This document shows positions 47,187-58,748 of a DNA stretch of 64,000 nt, in pieces. The position numbers and the translations under genes are program-made. How positions within the stretch are numbered: the first letter of the stretch is position 1; each line of letters opens with the position of its first letter. The notes under the pieces were generated by a model. It was not told the origin of the DNA. It worked only from the letters and a program-made list of their open reading frames with translations, and did not search any database. Where the stretch lies: the NCBI RefSeq assembly GCF_030272615.1, contig NC_081409.1, positions 204,353,949-204,417,948 of the forward strand. Direction: 5' to 3'. This stretch comes from Cryptomeria japonica. Taxonomy: Eukaryota; Streptophyta; Pinopsida; Cupressales; Cupressaceae.

Positions 47187-49152
47187 TGATAGGGAGAAAC
47201 CCAAAAGGAGGACCAATTTAAAGCTACTTGTTAAGAGACTCCTTCAAATGAGAGAGGAAAGGTTTTGGTTTTTAGTTATAGACCCACTTTCAATGTTCTC
47301 AAGCTTTTCTCAAACCCAAAACTTCCTCCTTGAGCTCTTCCCATCATTTGTTCATACACTTGCTCAACTCAACTACCATGCTAGGTCTAAACCCCCAAAT
47401 GTTTAAACTGGAGTTCTGAAGGCTTCACAAGGTTTCCAAGGTTGTTTTGGACTGATTTCAAAAGGTTTTACAAGGTCACCTAAACTTACTCCAATCGGAT
47501 TCTTAATTTTCTTCAAAACAGGGCTACAAGGAATAAGCCCTTTTTAGCCTTCCTAAAACACTATTTTGCTCATTACTCACTCCCATCTTGGAATATCTGA
47601 AAAAGGTGAATATTTTTTAGTACCCTTTTGTCCAAAGTCATTAATTATTGCCAAGAGAGGTCTTGAGGAGGTCAATCTATGACTGTCCTATTTTGTAGCC
47701 TCAAAACAAGGGTTTTTATGGGGTTTTGGTAACTTAGAGTTTGGCAAATCACTCCACGGCCTTGTACCTTGTCTCCTTTCTCAACACACACCTCTAAAAC
47801 AACATTTCAATGTCTTCCCTACCACTAACAATCAAGCATTATGCCAAACACTTGGCAAACAAACTGAAAATGAACAAGAACCTCTATCAAAACACTATTT
47901 TTTTTTTCTTCTGATTTTCACTGTTTTGGGCTGCATACCATAGGGTTAGAACTTCAAAAACCACCTGAAATTTAGTGTCATCAATCCTTGAACAATATTT
48001 TAACCCTAAAATTAACAAATGAGCCAAGATCCCAAGCATAACAAGCTTCAAAAGTACTTTGACACCAACATTACTTAATTCTTCAAAAACAGGGAACTCG
48101 CTGTCCTGACATACTTCCTCAAACATTTTAAAGTAAAACGGCCTCTCTTGGAGCTCCAACTTGTTTCAAAACCTTCATAGGGAAGGTGCAGATCATTATA
48201 CCACATTGTAGACTCAAATAGACTTTGAGAACAACATTTTGGCTTCTTATTTCAATCTACTAGACAAATTACTCACTTAACTTGTCTAGTATTCACTCAA
48301 AACCTTCTTGTAAGCACAACTCTGGAATAAAATGGAATATTTATACAATATATGCAATAATGCCAACTTGGAAGAATCCATTGGAGGGATCCTAGACCTG
48401 GATCAACCAAGTTGATGCATTTTGGAACTCCAAACCCTTGACAGGGCAGCAAACAGTCAAAACTGAAACAATTTATTTAAACCACCTTACAAATGCAAAT
48501 CCAATGAAATATTTACATGGAAGGATAGTTAACATCTAAATTTCCACTTTACAAAAGGTACAATATGGATTTGTATAGGTACAGTATGGATTGCACTCAA
48601 AAAGAAGAAAAAACAAGGTAAAACCTAGAATTTTGTTATTATCTCATTAGCAAAACTTAGTCTTTACATTCTCCAACCTTTTCCAAGGCCAAGGAAGGCC
48701 TTTTTATAGTGATACCAAGTAGTTATCAATCCTTGTATGGAATTTAAGCTTTTATAACTCCCTTTTCCAAGAAAAATGCAAAAATGACAACTTTTGTTGC
48801 TCACATGACAACTTTTTTTTTTTTAGCTCAAAAGTGCATTTTTGACAACCTTACTAATTCAACACTTCTAACCACCTAAGAAATGTTTAAAAATATATAA
48901 AAAACATGTTCCAATGCTGAAGAATGCATTAGAAGACCTTTTTGGCAATTTTGCACTATTTAGCCAAAAATTGTCAACTCACAGCCTGAAAGGCACAATT
49001 TGATCTCTTGAGCCGAAAATGAGATCAAAACCACTAAACCTGACCCAAAACAACATAAAACAACACAATTAACCTAACACAAGACTTTACAAACATTAAA
49101 GCATTAAATACTAAAAAATGGGAGTTTTGCTCAACTAGGTGCTCCTGCACCA
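47187..49152 (-). repeat. Outer element 5-prime LTR (1966 bp)
   Basis: Begins tgatagggag and ends ctcctgcacca on the plus strand. Matches the split left LTR (1970 bp after removing the inner element) with low divergence. It contains the LTR-borne ORF at 47887-48159. Confidence 0.92.
47887..48159 (-). CDS. LTR-borne ORF, right copy
   Basis: 90 codons, the same frame as 36506-36769 (MELQERPFYFKMFEEVCQD...), keeping the hydrophobic segment. It could be incidental to the LTR. Confidence 0.25.
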   Translation of the reverse strand: MELQERPFYFKMFEEVCQDSEFPVFEELSNVGVKVLLKLVMLGILAHLLILGLKYCSRIDDTKFQVVFEVLTLWYAAQNSENQKKKKIVF

Positions 49153-49157
49153 AAGAA

Positions 49158-49760
49158 TCTATCAAGTTTTTCTGCAATGTTGCAGAAGCCATGTCTTCTA
49201 TTATTTCAAGTGAAGGCTTCATTTCTGGCTTTTAATTCCAACAAGTTGCATTTATGAGTCCAGTTCCTGAAATCTAAACATGACCGGGTCATTTTATTAT
49301 TACCGCCTCATTTTTCCTTGGGATCCGAAATTGCATTAAAATCCCCACCAATTAGGTATGTTTGGTCAGTGTCACTTAGAAGGAAATTCTCAATTTCATC
49401 CCAGACTTGTTTTTTTGCTTGTGTTTGGATAGGGCCATAAACATTAATTATAATGAAGTTTAAGTTACTTTTAATGCTTGAAACCCTTCCACACGTCCAA
49501 TTCGGGTTTCTACTTATAAATTTGAAGGAAATTTGCCTTGGGTCCCATATGATGGCCAGTCCACCAGATGTTCCATAGACAGTTTGACCTACAAGTTCTC
49601 TGATACCTAATTTTTTCTTTAGGTTTGTTAGTTCGCTGTTATTTAGTTTGGTCTCTTGTATTAAGAATAATTCCGGATTGTATTTAGCAATGCATCGCTT
49701 TAAGATACTTTGCTTGTTAGGGGCATTCATGCCCCTAACATTCTATGTGAGGAGTTTCAT
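49158..49760 (-). pseudogene. LINE ORF2, endonuclease part
   Basis: Start ATG at 49760. The first codons read MKLLT, a TAG stop at 49743-49745 where the family has Trp, then NVRGMNAPNKQ. Later motifs are LFLIQETKLN (catalytic Glu), SGGLAIIWDP, NFIIINVYGP, YLIGGDFNAISDP (catalytic Asp/Asn) and SCLDFRNWTHKCNLLELK. The frame continues NRRHGF and IAEKLDRF, and is cut by the outer LTR element. It nicks target DNA in LINE integration. The TAG destroys the WNVRG motif, so translation from the normal start would fail. Confidence 0.9.
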
Positions 49761-49899
49761 AATCCAGTGGGAAGGATCTTCCCCTTCCCTGCCTCAAAAA
49801 GGTTTGTGATTTTAGTCTGACCCACAGCGCATCCAGCTCTGGTAAGTAATTCAGAAATGGATTTCCTCCCCCACTTTTTTAGGTCAGCGGCATAGTCTG

Positions 49900-51859
49900 G
49901 GGGGGAGCAGTTCTCCATGGAGTTAGCAATCCCTAGTCATTCCAATTTATCGGTTGTAACATCAACAATATTTACCAAATCCTCGATGTCAGATTTGCAT
50001 AACTCACTGGCTAGCAGTGTTTTTTGCAATGCTAGTTCTTCCTCATCAGCTATCTCATCAATAAATAGTTCAATGAGGTCATTTGTGACAGAGTTTCCCA
50101 CATACTCAAGTATACATTTATCTTCTAATTCTCTCCTCACAACCACATCCACATCCTTAATACTGTTATCTGTGTTGTGATTTTTTTCCTTTTTGTTCTT
50201 TCTTTTTTGGTTTTTTCCTTTGCCTTTTTTGTTCTTGTTCTTTTCCTTTTATTTTAGACCTTTAACCCTGTCATCCGTATTCGGAGCAAGGTTGCTTAGT
50301 GCTACATCCTTCTCCAATGGAATCTTATTTTGAGCTAATAAAGCCTCCTAGTTAATGGGATTGGTCTCGAATTTCAAGGGGCTATTAATTATACCTTCAT
50401 CGTTTAATTTTGTGGATGCCATATCTGCTCATGGTGTAGTATTTTGCAAATCCCTCTGTTTATTCACAATATCTATCCTTCGTTGTTCCTTTACTGGTTC
50501 ATTAAGTGTGATTTCACTGTTAATATTTTTCCTTTCGCTTTCTGCTTTTTTATGAATGTTTTTTGATACCTTAGCCCAGAGATTTTGTTTGTTAAACATA
50601 AAACCGACCTTAGGGTTGAATTTTATGTTTAATTCCACATCCCCCTTTGCCTTGTGGCATATTTTCTTTGACTCCTGAGAAGGGGGGATTACAGACCAAG
50701 GAATGAAGCCCTCTGCGAGGATCTCTAGTTTAATTTCATATATTGAGTGGTTTGTGATAATTTTGATGGGTTCAAATGTTGATTTTCCTATCTCAACATT
50801 GGCTAAAATTCTAATATCAGAGGATTCCAAATAATTATCCTCCAAGCCCTCGAAACCTCCTAGAAAATCCCCTAATTTTTTAAGGACATGGCTATGGATT
50901 AATTCTACTGGTATATTAGGAAATCAAAACCACTTTGGAACCCTAAGTTTCTCAAAGTCTGTGGGGGAGAAATTGGGTTTCCAATTAAAAAATTTGAAAC
51001 AATAACCCTTAAAATATCTATGATTATTTTTAAGTAAATTGTTTTTGAGATCCACAGTATTGCATTTGATAAATTAAAAATCATTATCTAGGCTTGTGAT
51101 ACTTATCTGATTTCCCGTGAAGGACTTCAACCATTGCAGGACCTCAGAAGAAGAAGCTCCATAACCAAACCATTTGCCAAAGAGTCCTAGAGCATTGTAA
51201 CATTCCCACAATTCATTAGTATATTTGCCACTTATTATCATAATGTTATCTGTATTGAAGTCGGACGGCTTTTGATTGTTTAAAGGGAATTGCTTAGGGT
51301 TAAAACCCTCCCTTCTTCTGGTGGAGAAATTTGAAACAATTGAGTAGGGTTTTCTAACCCCTAGTATGGTTCTATTTGCTCCAGAAGCCACATCATCATG
51401 GTCTCGAGAGAAAGTCTCTACTCGAGAGAGAGGAGATCTCGAAGACCTTTTTTTGTTAGGGTGCCCATATTTCAATATAACCCTTGAGTTATTTTGGAAA
51501 ACCTCCTTCTCCTGAGAAGAAGTGTTTCCATGAATATTACAGGGAGACCTTGCCGCCCTCAAAGTATGCTTCCAGACTGTCCTTGCTGTAGAAGAGGAGG
51601 GGCCCTCTGATTGCTTTAGGTCAAGGAGTCGACCATTCGAAGCCCTCAGAGCCATTTTACTAATTTCATTGAGCATTAAAGTTGTTGCATTAGCCCCTGA
51701 AGCATTTGAATTTAGTGCATTGAAACTGTTCGCGGATCGTATAGCATTTTTTTGGACCGCTAGTGGAGAAAAACTGTTCTGCCATTGCCCGAGATACCTC
51801 CCCTGCCCGCGGAGATGTTTCGGAGGTTTTGCAGAAGAGTTTCTACTTTTCGCATTCAT
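49900..51859 (-). pseudogene. LINE ORF1 (nucleic-acid-binding protein), broken
   Basis: The ATG at 51859 lies about 20 nt from the element 5-prime end. The first 261 codons (51859-51074) are Ser/Asn/Arg-rich and include NNQKPSDFNTDNIMIIS and LWECYNALGLFGKWFGYG, followed by a stop. Later pieces on the same strand read SDIRILANVEIGKSTFEPI and KLEILAEGFIPWSVIPP (50845-50429), typical of plant LINE ORF1 (DUF4283-like), and an acidic tail near 49937-50152. Several stops and frameshifts separate them. A zinc knuckle is not clear. Confidence 0.7.
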
Positions 51860-51880
51860 TATTTTTGTTATTGTACCAAG

Positions 51881-51897
51881 ACAATAATATGATCTTA
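51881..51897 (+). repeat. LINE target-site duplication, right
   Basis: Exact repeat of 28845-28861. Copy-B sequence continues from here, matching copy A at about 7112. Confidence 0.93.
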
Positions 51898-52314
51898 TTC
51901 TACAAAAGGAAAAGAGTTTAAAACCTGTTTCTACTTTCTCAATGCATTTAGTTTATAAAATTATTATAAGATCTTTTGAATGTGTAGCATATAAAGATAT
52001 TCAACATAATATGAAGATAATTTGAAAGTCTGCAGTCTAAAAGTTATTTGAGAAGGTAAGATTTCATAAAATTGTAGATTTCTTGATAAGATTCACAATG
52101 ACAATAAAAAGAATTTGAAATATTTTTACGATGCTACTCTTAATCTCATAAACTGATTGTCTGATAGACGTTTACTCGTTTCATTCATTCATTATATAGA
52201 ATAACTGTAAACAATAATCTAAGACCTACCATTAGCATACAGAGCTGCTCTATGATTACCAAGGAAAAAAACGTATTTAAACAATGCAACAGAAGAGTGG
52301 GGAGATTCCCTTAC

Positions 52315-53010
52315 CTGAGCCACATCTTGTTGAGCAACAGCATCATGGGCATCCACCACGGCCTTCAATCCTACACCTGCCTTGGCCTCAATATCAACAT
52401 GGACAAGACGAAACCATTCTTCGTCCAAACCACCATAGAAATTTTGAAGACAGACTATGTTTCCCAGCTCGATTGCAGAGGTTTTGTCCACAATACGCCA
52501 ACTCAAGAGAGCATAAGAGGCATATGTCAGAACAGGAGGCATGCCCAGGCTTGAAGAAACTTCGCAGAATGAAACTGCCAACTTACTGGGAAGCACACTT
52601 ACTGGAGATGGAGCGCCCCATATATAAGCGTGTGTCATGAACGCCAAAACCAACATTCCTCTCCAAATCTCTGAATCTCCTCCTAGTAACAAATCTTGGT
52701 AAGGAAATGGTGGTAATTTCTCTATAGTTTGGCGGAGCTTTTGGCCATGGTCGAAGGCAGCAAGCAACTTGGGGAGATCGTGCAGAGTTTCTTCCCATGG
52801 ACTGAATTGTGGGTGTGAGAGATGAGGCAGAGGATCCATGGCTGGTAGAAAACCTCTATGCCCAGAGACCTCAAAAAACTGAGCACTAGAAGAAGATGAG
52901 TTATTCACATTGCCTTTCGTATATGCACAGGCACTAATCCTCTTCAGAATTTGAATGCCTTTCTTATTGACGATCACTGCAAATTGCCTTGAGATCACGG
53001 TCATATCCAT
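52315..53010 (-). CDS. Indoleamine 2,3-dioxygenase-like protein, first exon (copy B)
   Basis: The 232-codon paralogue of 7601-8317. It lacks seven leader codons (about residues 6-12 of A) and has a few substitutions: AVPFC to AVSFC, NWRILNENC to SWRIVDKTS and CLHNF to CLQNF. The core IDO motifs (HRGFLP, THAYIWG, PPVLTYA, DEEWFRLVHVDIEA) are intact and no stop is present. The donor after 52315 is CAG then GTAAGG. The start codon is within the target duplication of the MITE at 53011-53173. The next exons would lie at lower coordinates, but the rest of copy B and copy A show no IDO C-terminal half, so this copy probably cannot make a complete enzyme unless it splices into sequence I cannot recognise. 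It may still be transcribed. Confidence 0.75.
53002..53010 (+). repeat. MITE target-site duplication, left (overlaps start codon)
   Basis: CATATCCAT, repeated at 53174-53182. Copy A has one copy at 8309-8317. On the minus strand it reads ATGGATATG, the first three codons of the IDO-like gene. Confidence 0.9.
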
Positions 53011-53173
53011 GGCCGCGGCTATTCTGGCTTCAAAACAGATCTTTCGTACAGCGTGTTAGTGACAGGTTAGTCAATCGTGATCGTTAAATGTAAAATCGAT
53101 AATGTAAAACGCGCAACTAACACGCGTGTTAGTCCCTCCGTACTGCTTTTTTGAAGCCAGAATAGACACGTCC
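53011..53173. mobile_element. Mutator-like MITE (163 bp) at the IDO-like start codon
   Basis: Absent from copy A. Terminal inverted repeats of about 27 bp: the left end begins GGCCGCGGCTATTCTGGC, and the reverse complement of the right end begins GGACGTGTCTATTCTGGC, both continuing TTCAAAA. The 9-bp target duplication is typical of the Mutator superfamily (established knowledge). It carries no coding sequence, so it was moved by a transposase elsewhere. Confidence 0.88.
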
Positions 53174-53182
53174 CATATCCAT
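53174..53182 (+). repeat. MITE target-site duplication, right (original start codon)
   Basis: CATATCCAT. The ATG read on the minus strand from 53182 is the ancestral start. It now opens an 18-codon frame ending at TAA inside the MITE. Confidence 0.9.
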
Positions 53183-53229
53183 AGCTTAGTAACTCTTAAC
53201 ACACCCTGCTTTGTCTACCAGTAATAGCT

Positions 53230-55678
53230 GAAAATATCATCTGGTGTCCAAAATATAAAATAAAACTTAACATCAATAATTAATGACAAATCGTATGCAA
53301 CAACAAAATAGGGTCACATGGTGGTGGGACTATTTTGTTTTGTAGTATTGTAATATATTACAATACAATTACAACATGTAAGTAGTGAGAGCACTTCCTT
53401 TTCAATAAATATTCATTTTCTAGTTGATAGTGAGTTATGAGTTATCAATTTAGTTGTAGTTTGGATAATAGTTTGAGATAAAGGATTTTTGATAGTTATA
53501 TGTATGGTAGTCATGTAGGCTGAGTACCTAAATTTTTAATATTCTAGTAAAAATATTTGTTGTATAGTTGATAGATGAGTAACAACAACAATCTAGAGGT
53601 ATGGTAGATAGAATTTGAGATCAACAATTTTTTGTGTATGAATATTACAGAACTATTACGATTGATATTGATATGAAATTTGATTGATAGTAGCAACAAT
53701 TATGAGTAGCATAATTGAAATTCAGTTTGTTCATTACAATGAATATTTGTTAAATATTATAATATTTTTTAAAGAACCTTTTTAATATGATTATTTGATT
53801 TTGTGTTCTATAATGAAATAAAATTAAATAATTCTTAACTTTTTGTAATGAACAAACTCAACTTCAATCTTGAAAGTAATGCCAAATCTAACAATCATAA
53901 ATTTAGGCAAGTCAATGAAAGTAATACATTTAACTTGTAAAATATGTTAATATTAAACTATGTAGTGATGTGTATTTACATTTTTAGTGTTGTAATAGAA
54001 GTATTGAGTAGTATATTTTTTTTTTTTAATTTTTCTCTTTGTAATGTCTAGTGGAGATTTCACTTATCTTGGTAAAATAAATATATTAGAAATATATTTT
54101 TTGTAGTTATTTTTGACATTTAATATTAAATATCTCAATTTCAATTTAAAAAACTTGATATGAAGTTTATCATTTTTAATAAATAGTAATTAAGTTAATG
54201 TTTCGAATATCTAAATTGGAGTAGATAATTAGAGAAACATTAAAATAACTATCAATGTTAATAATATTAGTGAAAAAATGAAGTACTTGTTAAAAATTAA
54301 GAAGTAGATAGACATTTTGATTTAAAAATGACATAAATAAGTTGTGTATGTTAAAATGATTCTCTATAATATTTATTTGAAGTGGACTAATATTGTATTT
54401 TATTTATCTCTTCGTCTTCCTTATCTCTCTGCTTTACTCCTTATCTCTCCACTTTATTCCCTATCTATTTGTTCTGCTCCAACCTGCATCCACAGGGCTC
54501 GACCAAGAGGAATTCGAACCTGAATCACATTCATGCTACTTGCAACTAATCATTGCATTGTGGAGTCAGCTTTTTTTATTTTTAAATAAATAAAAAATTA
54601 TTTTATTTTATTTTATTGGGGTATGAAATTCAAAATGAACAAATCAAACTATGAAGGCTATTTAGGAACAAATTATTTGCTAATCAAAATTTAAAAATAC
54701 TAATTGTATTATGCTAATAATAATTCTTGTATGAATGGTGAAGATCAACCTTAAGAACAATACTATAACTAACATAGTAAAATTCTCATACATTTTCCAT
54801 GCTGAAAAGGAAAACAAAAAAATAAAAATATTATGATAATTAAACATGTACATAAAATAAATGTATGTTTGATGAAAAAGGACAGATAATAATATAGATA
54901 ATACAAATGAAGTTTAATCTTTATAATACGTAGAAAGAGACATACTTTTTTCAATGTTTGTAGATATTGTGTTAAGACTTTGATACATTAGTTATAAACT
55001 ATGTATGCACAATCTTTTCTATTTTTTATGAAGGTACATCCATATATAAAGAAAATAATTTTAAAGTTACAATAGAATGAAAAAATGTGATTTTTATGGA
55101 GAATATAATAGGTCTTTCATTGTAGAGTTGAATTTACGTTTGATAGTAAGAAAAATATAATTTGATATGATATGTTTTATATTTGGATTATGTCTATCAT
55201 CTAAAATATAATGATAATCTCTCTAGAGTATATAAATGTGCAACTTTAAATTTTACTATCTTATTATTGTTATATATGCATCAAAGTAGACCAAAATTTA
55301 TCACTACTGTAATTTGAAACCCAAGTGAACAAAAAATAGGAAATTGAAAAGCTTGTGGCAAGTAAATTTATTTCCAAACTAGAAAGTTATGAAATAGTGA
55401 TGGATAATTACATTATTGTACTATTGTTCATAATTGATTATATAATAACACAATATTAAGATGCACTTTTAAATAAATAATGATAATTTTTATATAAAAA
55501 AATTGTACTATATTATAATATTTTTTATGTAAATGATGAGATAAGAGGTGGATAAGCTATATATAAAAGAAAGTGTATGAGATAAATAAATATTTTTATA
55601 TTAAAAAGTAATAGAAATATACTTTAATTTAAAATAAAACAATTCTTAAATAAATAAAATAATTATATTATTGTCCTT

Positions 55679-55680
<2 letters not shown>
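53230..55680. other. AT-rich intergenic, copy B
   Basis: Collinear with about 8380-10950 in copy A. It contains the tRNA-like B-box stretch near 54500-54525. No supported gene. Confidence 0.45.
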
Positions 55681-55723
<43 letters not shown>

Positions 55724-56005
55724 TATATATACATATATATATATCTATCTACATATATATATATATATACATATATATATACATATACATATATACATAT
55801 ATATATATACATATATACATATATATATATATATACATATATACATATATATATATATATACATATATACATATATATATATATATACATATATACATAT
55901 ATATATACATATATATATATAGATATATATACATACATATATATATATACATATATATATATACATATACATATATACATATACATATATATATATACAT
56001 ATATG

Positions 56006-56058
<53 letters not shown>
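55681..56058. repeat. (TA)n/(TACATA)n microsatellite, about 378 bp
   Basis: TA runs with regular CATA interruptions. Copy A has only about 25 bp of TA at the same place (about 10952-10976). Tyr/Ile-rich frames here are artefacts. Confidence 0.95.
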
Positions 56059-56062
<4 letters not shown>

Positions 56063-56471
56063 ATACTTTTATATTTTGATACTTTTATATATATGATATA
56101 TAGAGATAAGAAACTAATATTATGATAATCCTTTACCATCTAATTATGATTTTTTATGACTAATCTATTACCAAGGCTCTCGCAAAATAGAGGATGTAAT
56201 TGGATTAAGTCGAAATAGTACTAACATGAGACATAGCTTAGAAGATAATATCAATTATGTTAATAAAACAACACACATTATACCAAATGTATGACACATT
56301 ATCATGTAGATGGATTTTATCAGATTATGTGTTCTTCCAACACAATGACAAAAAATTAAGGATATAAAAAATGGTAAGTCTTTGGTAAAATTGTTGACCT
56401 TCCTTTTACAAAGGAACATGTAAATTTAAACTCGCTATTTTAACTATCAAAATTTATAACATTTAATAATT

Positions 56472-56880
56472 CAAGCTTAAAGTGCTTTGGTTGTTATCTT
56501 CACGAATTAAGCTTACCAAAAAGCAGGGAGGGTGATCTCATTGTACAAGTGATGGATTCCAAGGGTTTGTAAAGGTCGTGTTGCTCTCTTGTAAATTCTA
56601 TTGTCTATGATTTGGTAGTAAAAGTTACAATGGAAGTGCAACAGTTTCACCAAAGGAATTTATATCAGCATAGCCCTTGGAGATGGTTATTAATAAATTT
56701 TTCTTTATAAATCATGGAGTTTTAATTCCTAAAAAAAGTTTAAAATAGTCTGGATAAATCATTTCGCTTCGAGTATATTTTATCTTTGAATAGATTTTAT
56801 GTGAAATGTACAAGATTACCTTGTACTAGTACATGATTCGCTTGATGTTGTAGGAAGCATTTGGGATTTAGAGCCTTGAC
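56472..56880 (+). pseudogene. Pseudogene of plant C2-like unknown-function protein (copy B)
   Basis: Equivalent of 11381-11790. The pieces HELSLPK, IVYDLVVKVTMEVQQF, HQRNLYQHSPWRWLL and a DCLVLV-like region are recognisable. Additional damage compared with A: the GDLIVQVMDSKG stretch is followed by a small deletion (aagggtttgtaaagg), and a TAA follows INFSL. Non-functional. Confidence 0.5.
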
Positions 56881-57134
56881 TATTTGGCATGTTGATAATG
56901 TGTGGATTTGAATAGGGAGTTAGCTTTTTTTATTGTTTACACAACTATTTTTTGTTGGTAAATATTAAATATGTTACATGAAATAGATTTAAGTTTGCAT
57001 ATTGTTGATGGAGTGTTGAAGGAGGGACTCTACGACGTTTACAAAATTTTTGGCATGGAGGTATGTGGGGAGGTGTGCATAGATAAATATCTCATATCCA
57101 AAGAACACAAGGTGTTTCTCACCATCTAAATTTG

Positions 57135-58040
57135 TTTATAAAAATACATTTTTTAACTCCTAAATTTCACGGAGGAAAACTTTCTTTGATCTCTAATTGT
57201 AGGCATTTAAAAATGTCGTTCAAGTTAGACCTTACAGAGAACATTTTAAAATTAGTTCGTAGACATAGGCATACTTGTCGAATGGAATTTCTAACAATGA
57301 TGAAGATATGAAAAGGTATTCTATATTTGCAAATTTATGCACACAATTCTCCTTCTTGATTGAACTATAATATAGTTCCATGGTATTCAATGTTTGTCAT
57401 TCATTTTCAATCTATGTTTTTTGGACTTGTCAAATTATTATCCATTATGTCTAAAGCATCGCATATCAATTTTCATAGCATGAATTATATTTTACAATAT
57501 AAATAGATTCTATTTTGGTTACAAATGTTCTTCGAATGATCCCCAAAAAAGAGACATGTCAAGAGAGTTCTTTGCTATCCTTTGATTTTCTTAAAAATGT
57601 CATGATGCATGTTCCATATGTTAAAAATAAAAAATAATTAAAAAATCGAACACAAATAAAATCCTAAAAGATCTAATGATCCCCCAAAAAAATCTTTAAA
57701 ACCTATAATGTACAAATCAATTTATTGTACCTTTGTACTTTAGATTGTGATTGAGGCATTGGTATATCCAAATGCATGATTAAAATTTATTTTGGCCATG
57801 ATGAGTTTTGAATGCTGTCTTACAAAAAATCACATTCTCCACCAGATCTCTAAGAAATCTTTTAAAGATAAGTGTCATATGTAGCCAACCCACCAGTTCA
57901 TCTATATCTAGGATGGAAAATCTATTCTTAGATGGTCTTTTTATTTAATTCTTATCTGCAATACATATATGGAGGGAACCATCTTTCATATTGATTAGAA
58001 CTGTACAACACAATATGCAACATATTCAACAATGATTGGG
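57135..58040. other. Intergenic, copy B
   Basis: Collinear with about 12040-12875. It includes a 55-bp segment at about 57845-57895 absent from A and bracketed by direct ccaccag repeats. Confidence 0.45.
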
Positions 58041-58286
58041 CTATTCTTTAAATTCCATGCTTGTAGCCTTGGATACGTGTACTTCGGATGAACAATAATC
58101 AACTTTGCATAGGCAAGGCACCTGAACTGTTGCAGAATGTCTCAAAGCGCAGTGTTTAATGGAACACCCTGATTGCAGGATATTAACAAGCTTGGTTTGT
58201 TGAAAAGGCTTTGAAAACTTCATAAGCCCAGCCACATGGGAAGGACGAGGCACTTTTGGAGGGCGATTATGGAGGTTGAAGAACAC
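58041..58286 (-). CDS. Small conserved ORF of unknown function (copy B)
   Basis: 81 codons starting MFFNLHNRPPKVPRPSHVAGL and sharing KPFQQTKLVNILQSGCS, VPCLCKVDYCSS and SKATSMEFKE with 12876-13070. In copy A the upstream part is out of frame because of a 4-bp difference (gggagggaagg versus gggaagg). Family not recognised. Confidence 0.3.
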   Translation of the reverse strand: MFFNLHNRPPKVPRPSHVAGLMKFSKPFQQTKLVNILQSGCSIKHCALRHSATVQVPCLCKVDYCSSEVHVSKATSMEFKE

Positions 58287-58748
58287 GGTATAGATGTAAA
58301 AATGTCGCTCTTTTCTTCAAGCTGCTTCTTTGTATATCTCTACTTCCATGCCAGTTTCAGAGGGGGCATGAAAGAAGTATAATAAACTGCAATTATTCTT
58401 AAACTACTTGTAGCATTCTTATGGCGAACTTTGCAGATTTGGAATTTACTTGGTAACTTACATTGTCTTGCTTGATCAAAATAATAGAATTGCACTAAAA
58501 CTGGGCTTTCCGGGATCTCGATCGCTCACTTTGTGTCAGCTCCTCAAACTTTAATTTTAATTTCCCAGGAAGGGCCTCAAGCATTCTCCTTAATGTGTTT
58601 ATTTGACAACCTTTAGTTTGATATCGACTAAAACCAAAATACAAATATGCAAAAAGACCTGCAATACCATTGAAGAAGTTAAAACTACAGCAAATTTTGA
58701 TTTTATACTTCAAAATGCTCTTTCAGATACTCAGGTTTTACATCTAAA

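Larger units (their letters stand above)
35794..49152 (-). mobile_element. Outer LTR retrotransposon, protease-only, non-autonomous
   Basis: Two LTRs of about 1.97 kb with TG...CA ends (minus-strand start TGGTGCAG, end CCCTATCA), a 5-bp target duplication, a PBS matching initiator tRNA-Met (TGGTATCAGAGC on the minus strand, plus-strand 47172-47183) and a purine tract (TTTTGGGGAGTA, plus-strand 45795-45806). The internal region is only about 1.39 kb (45795-47186) and encodes an aspartic protease but no gag, reverse transcriptase or integrase that I can see. Without the inner element it is about 5.3 kb. It would depend on another element for replication (inference). Confidence 0.88.
28862..51880 (-). 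mobile_element. Non-LTR retrotransposon (plant L1-type LINE), nested-into
   Basis: On the minus strand the element runs from 51880 to a poly(A) tail (poly-T on the plus strand to 28878). It carries ORF1, an AP-type endonuclease, reverse transcriptase and RNase H, and is flanked by a 17-bp target duplication. Without the nested LTR elements (35794-49152 plus one 5-bp target duplicate) it is about 9.65 kb, longer than the usual 6-7 kb, because about 3 kb follow RNase H. The insertion is probably dead: stops and frameshifts interrupt every coding part. Confidence 0.92.

Noticed and set aside
55671-56139. Tyr/Ile/His frames up to 152 codons
   Set aside because: Artefacts of the TA/CATA array.
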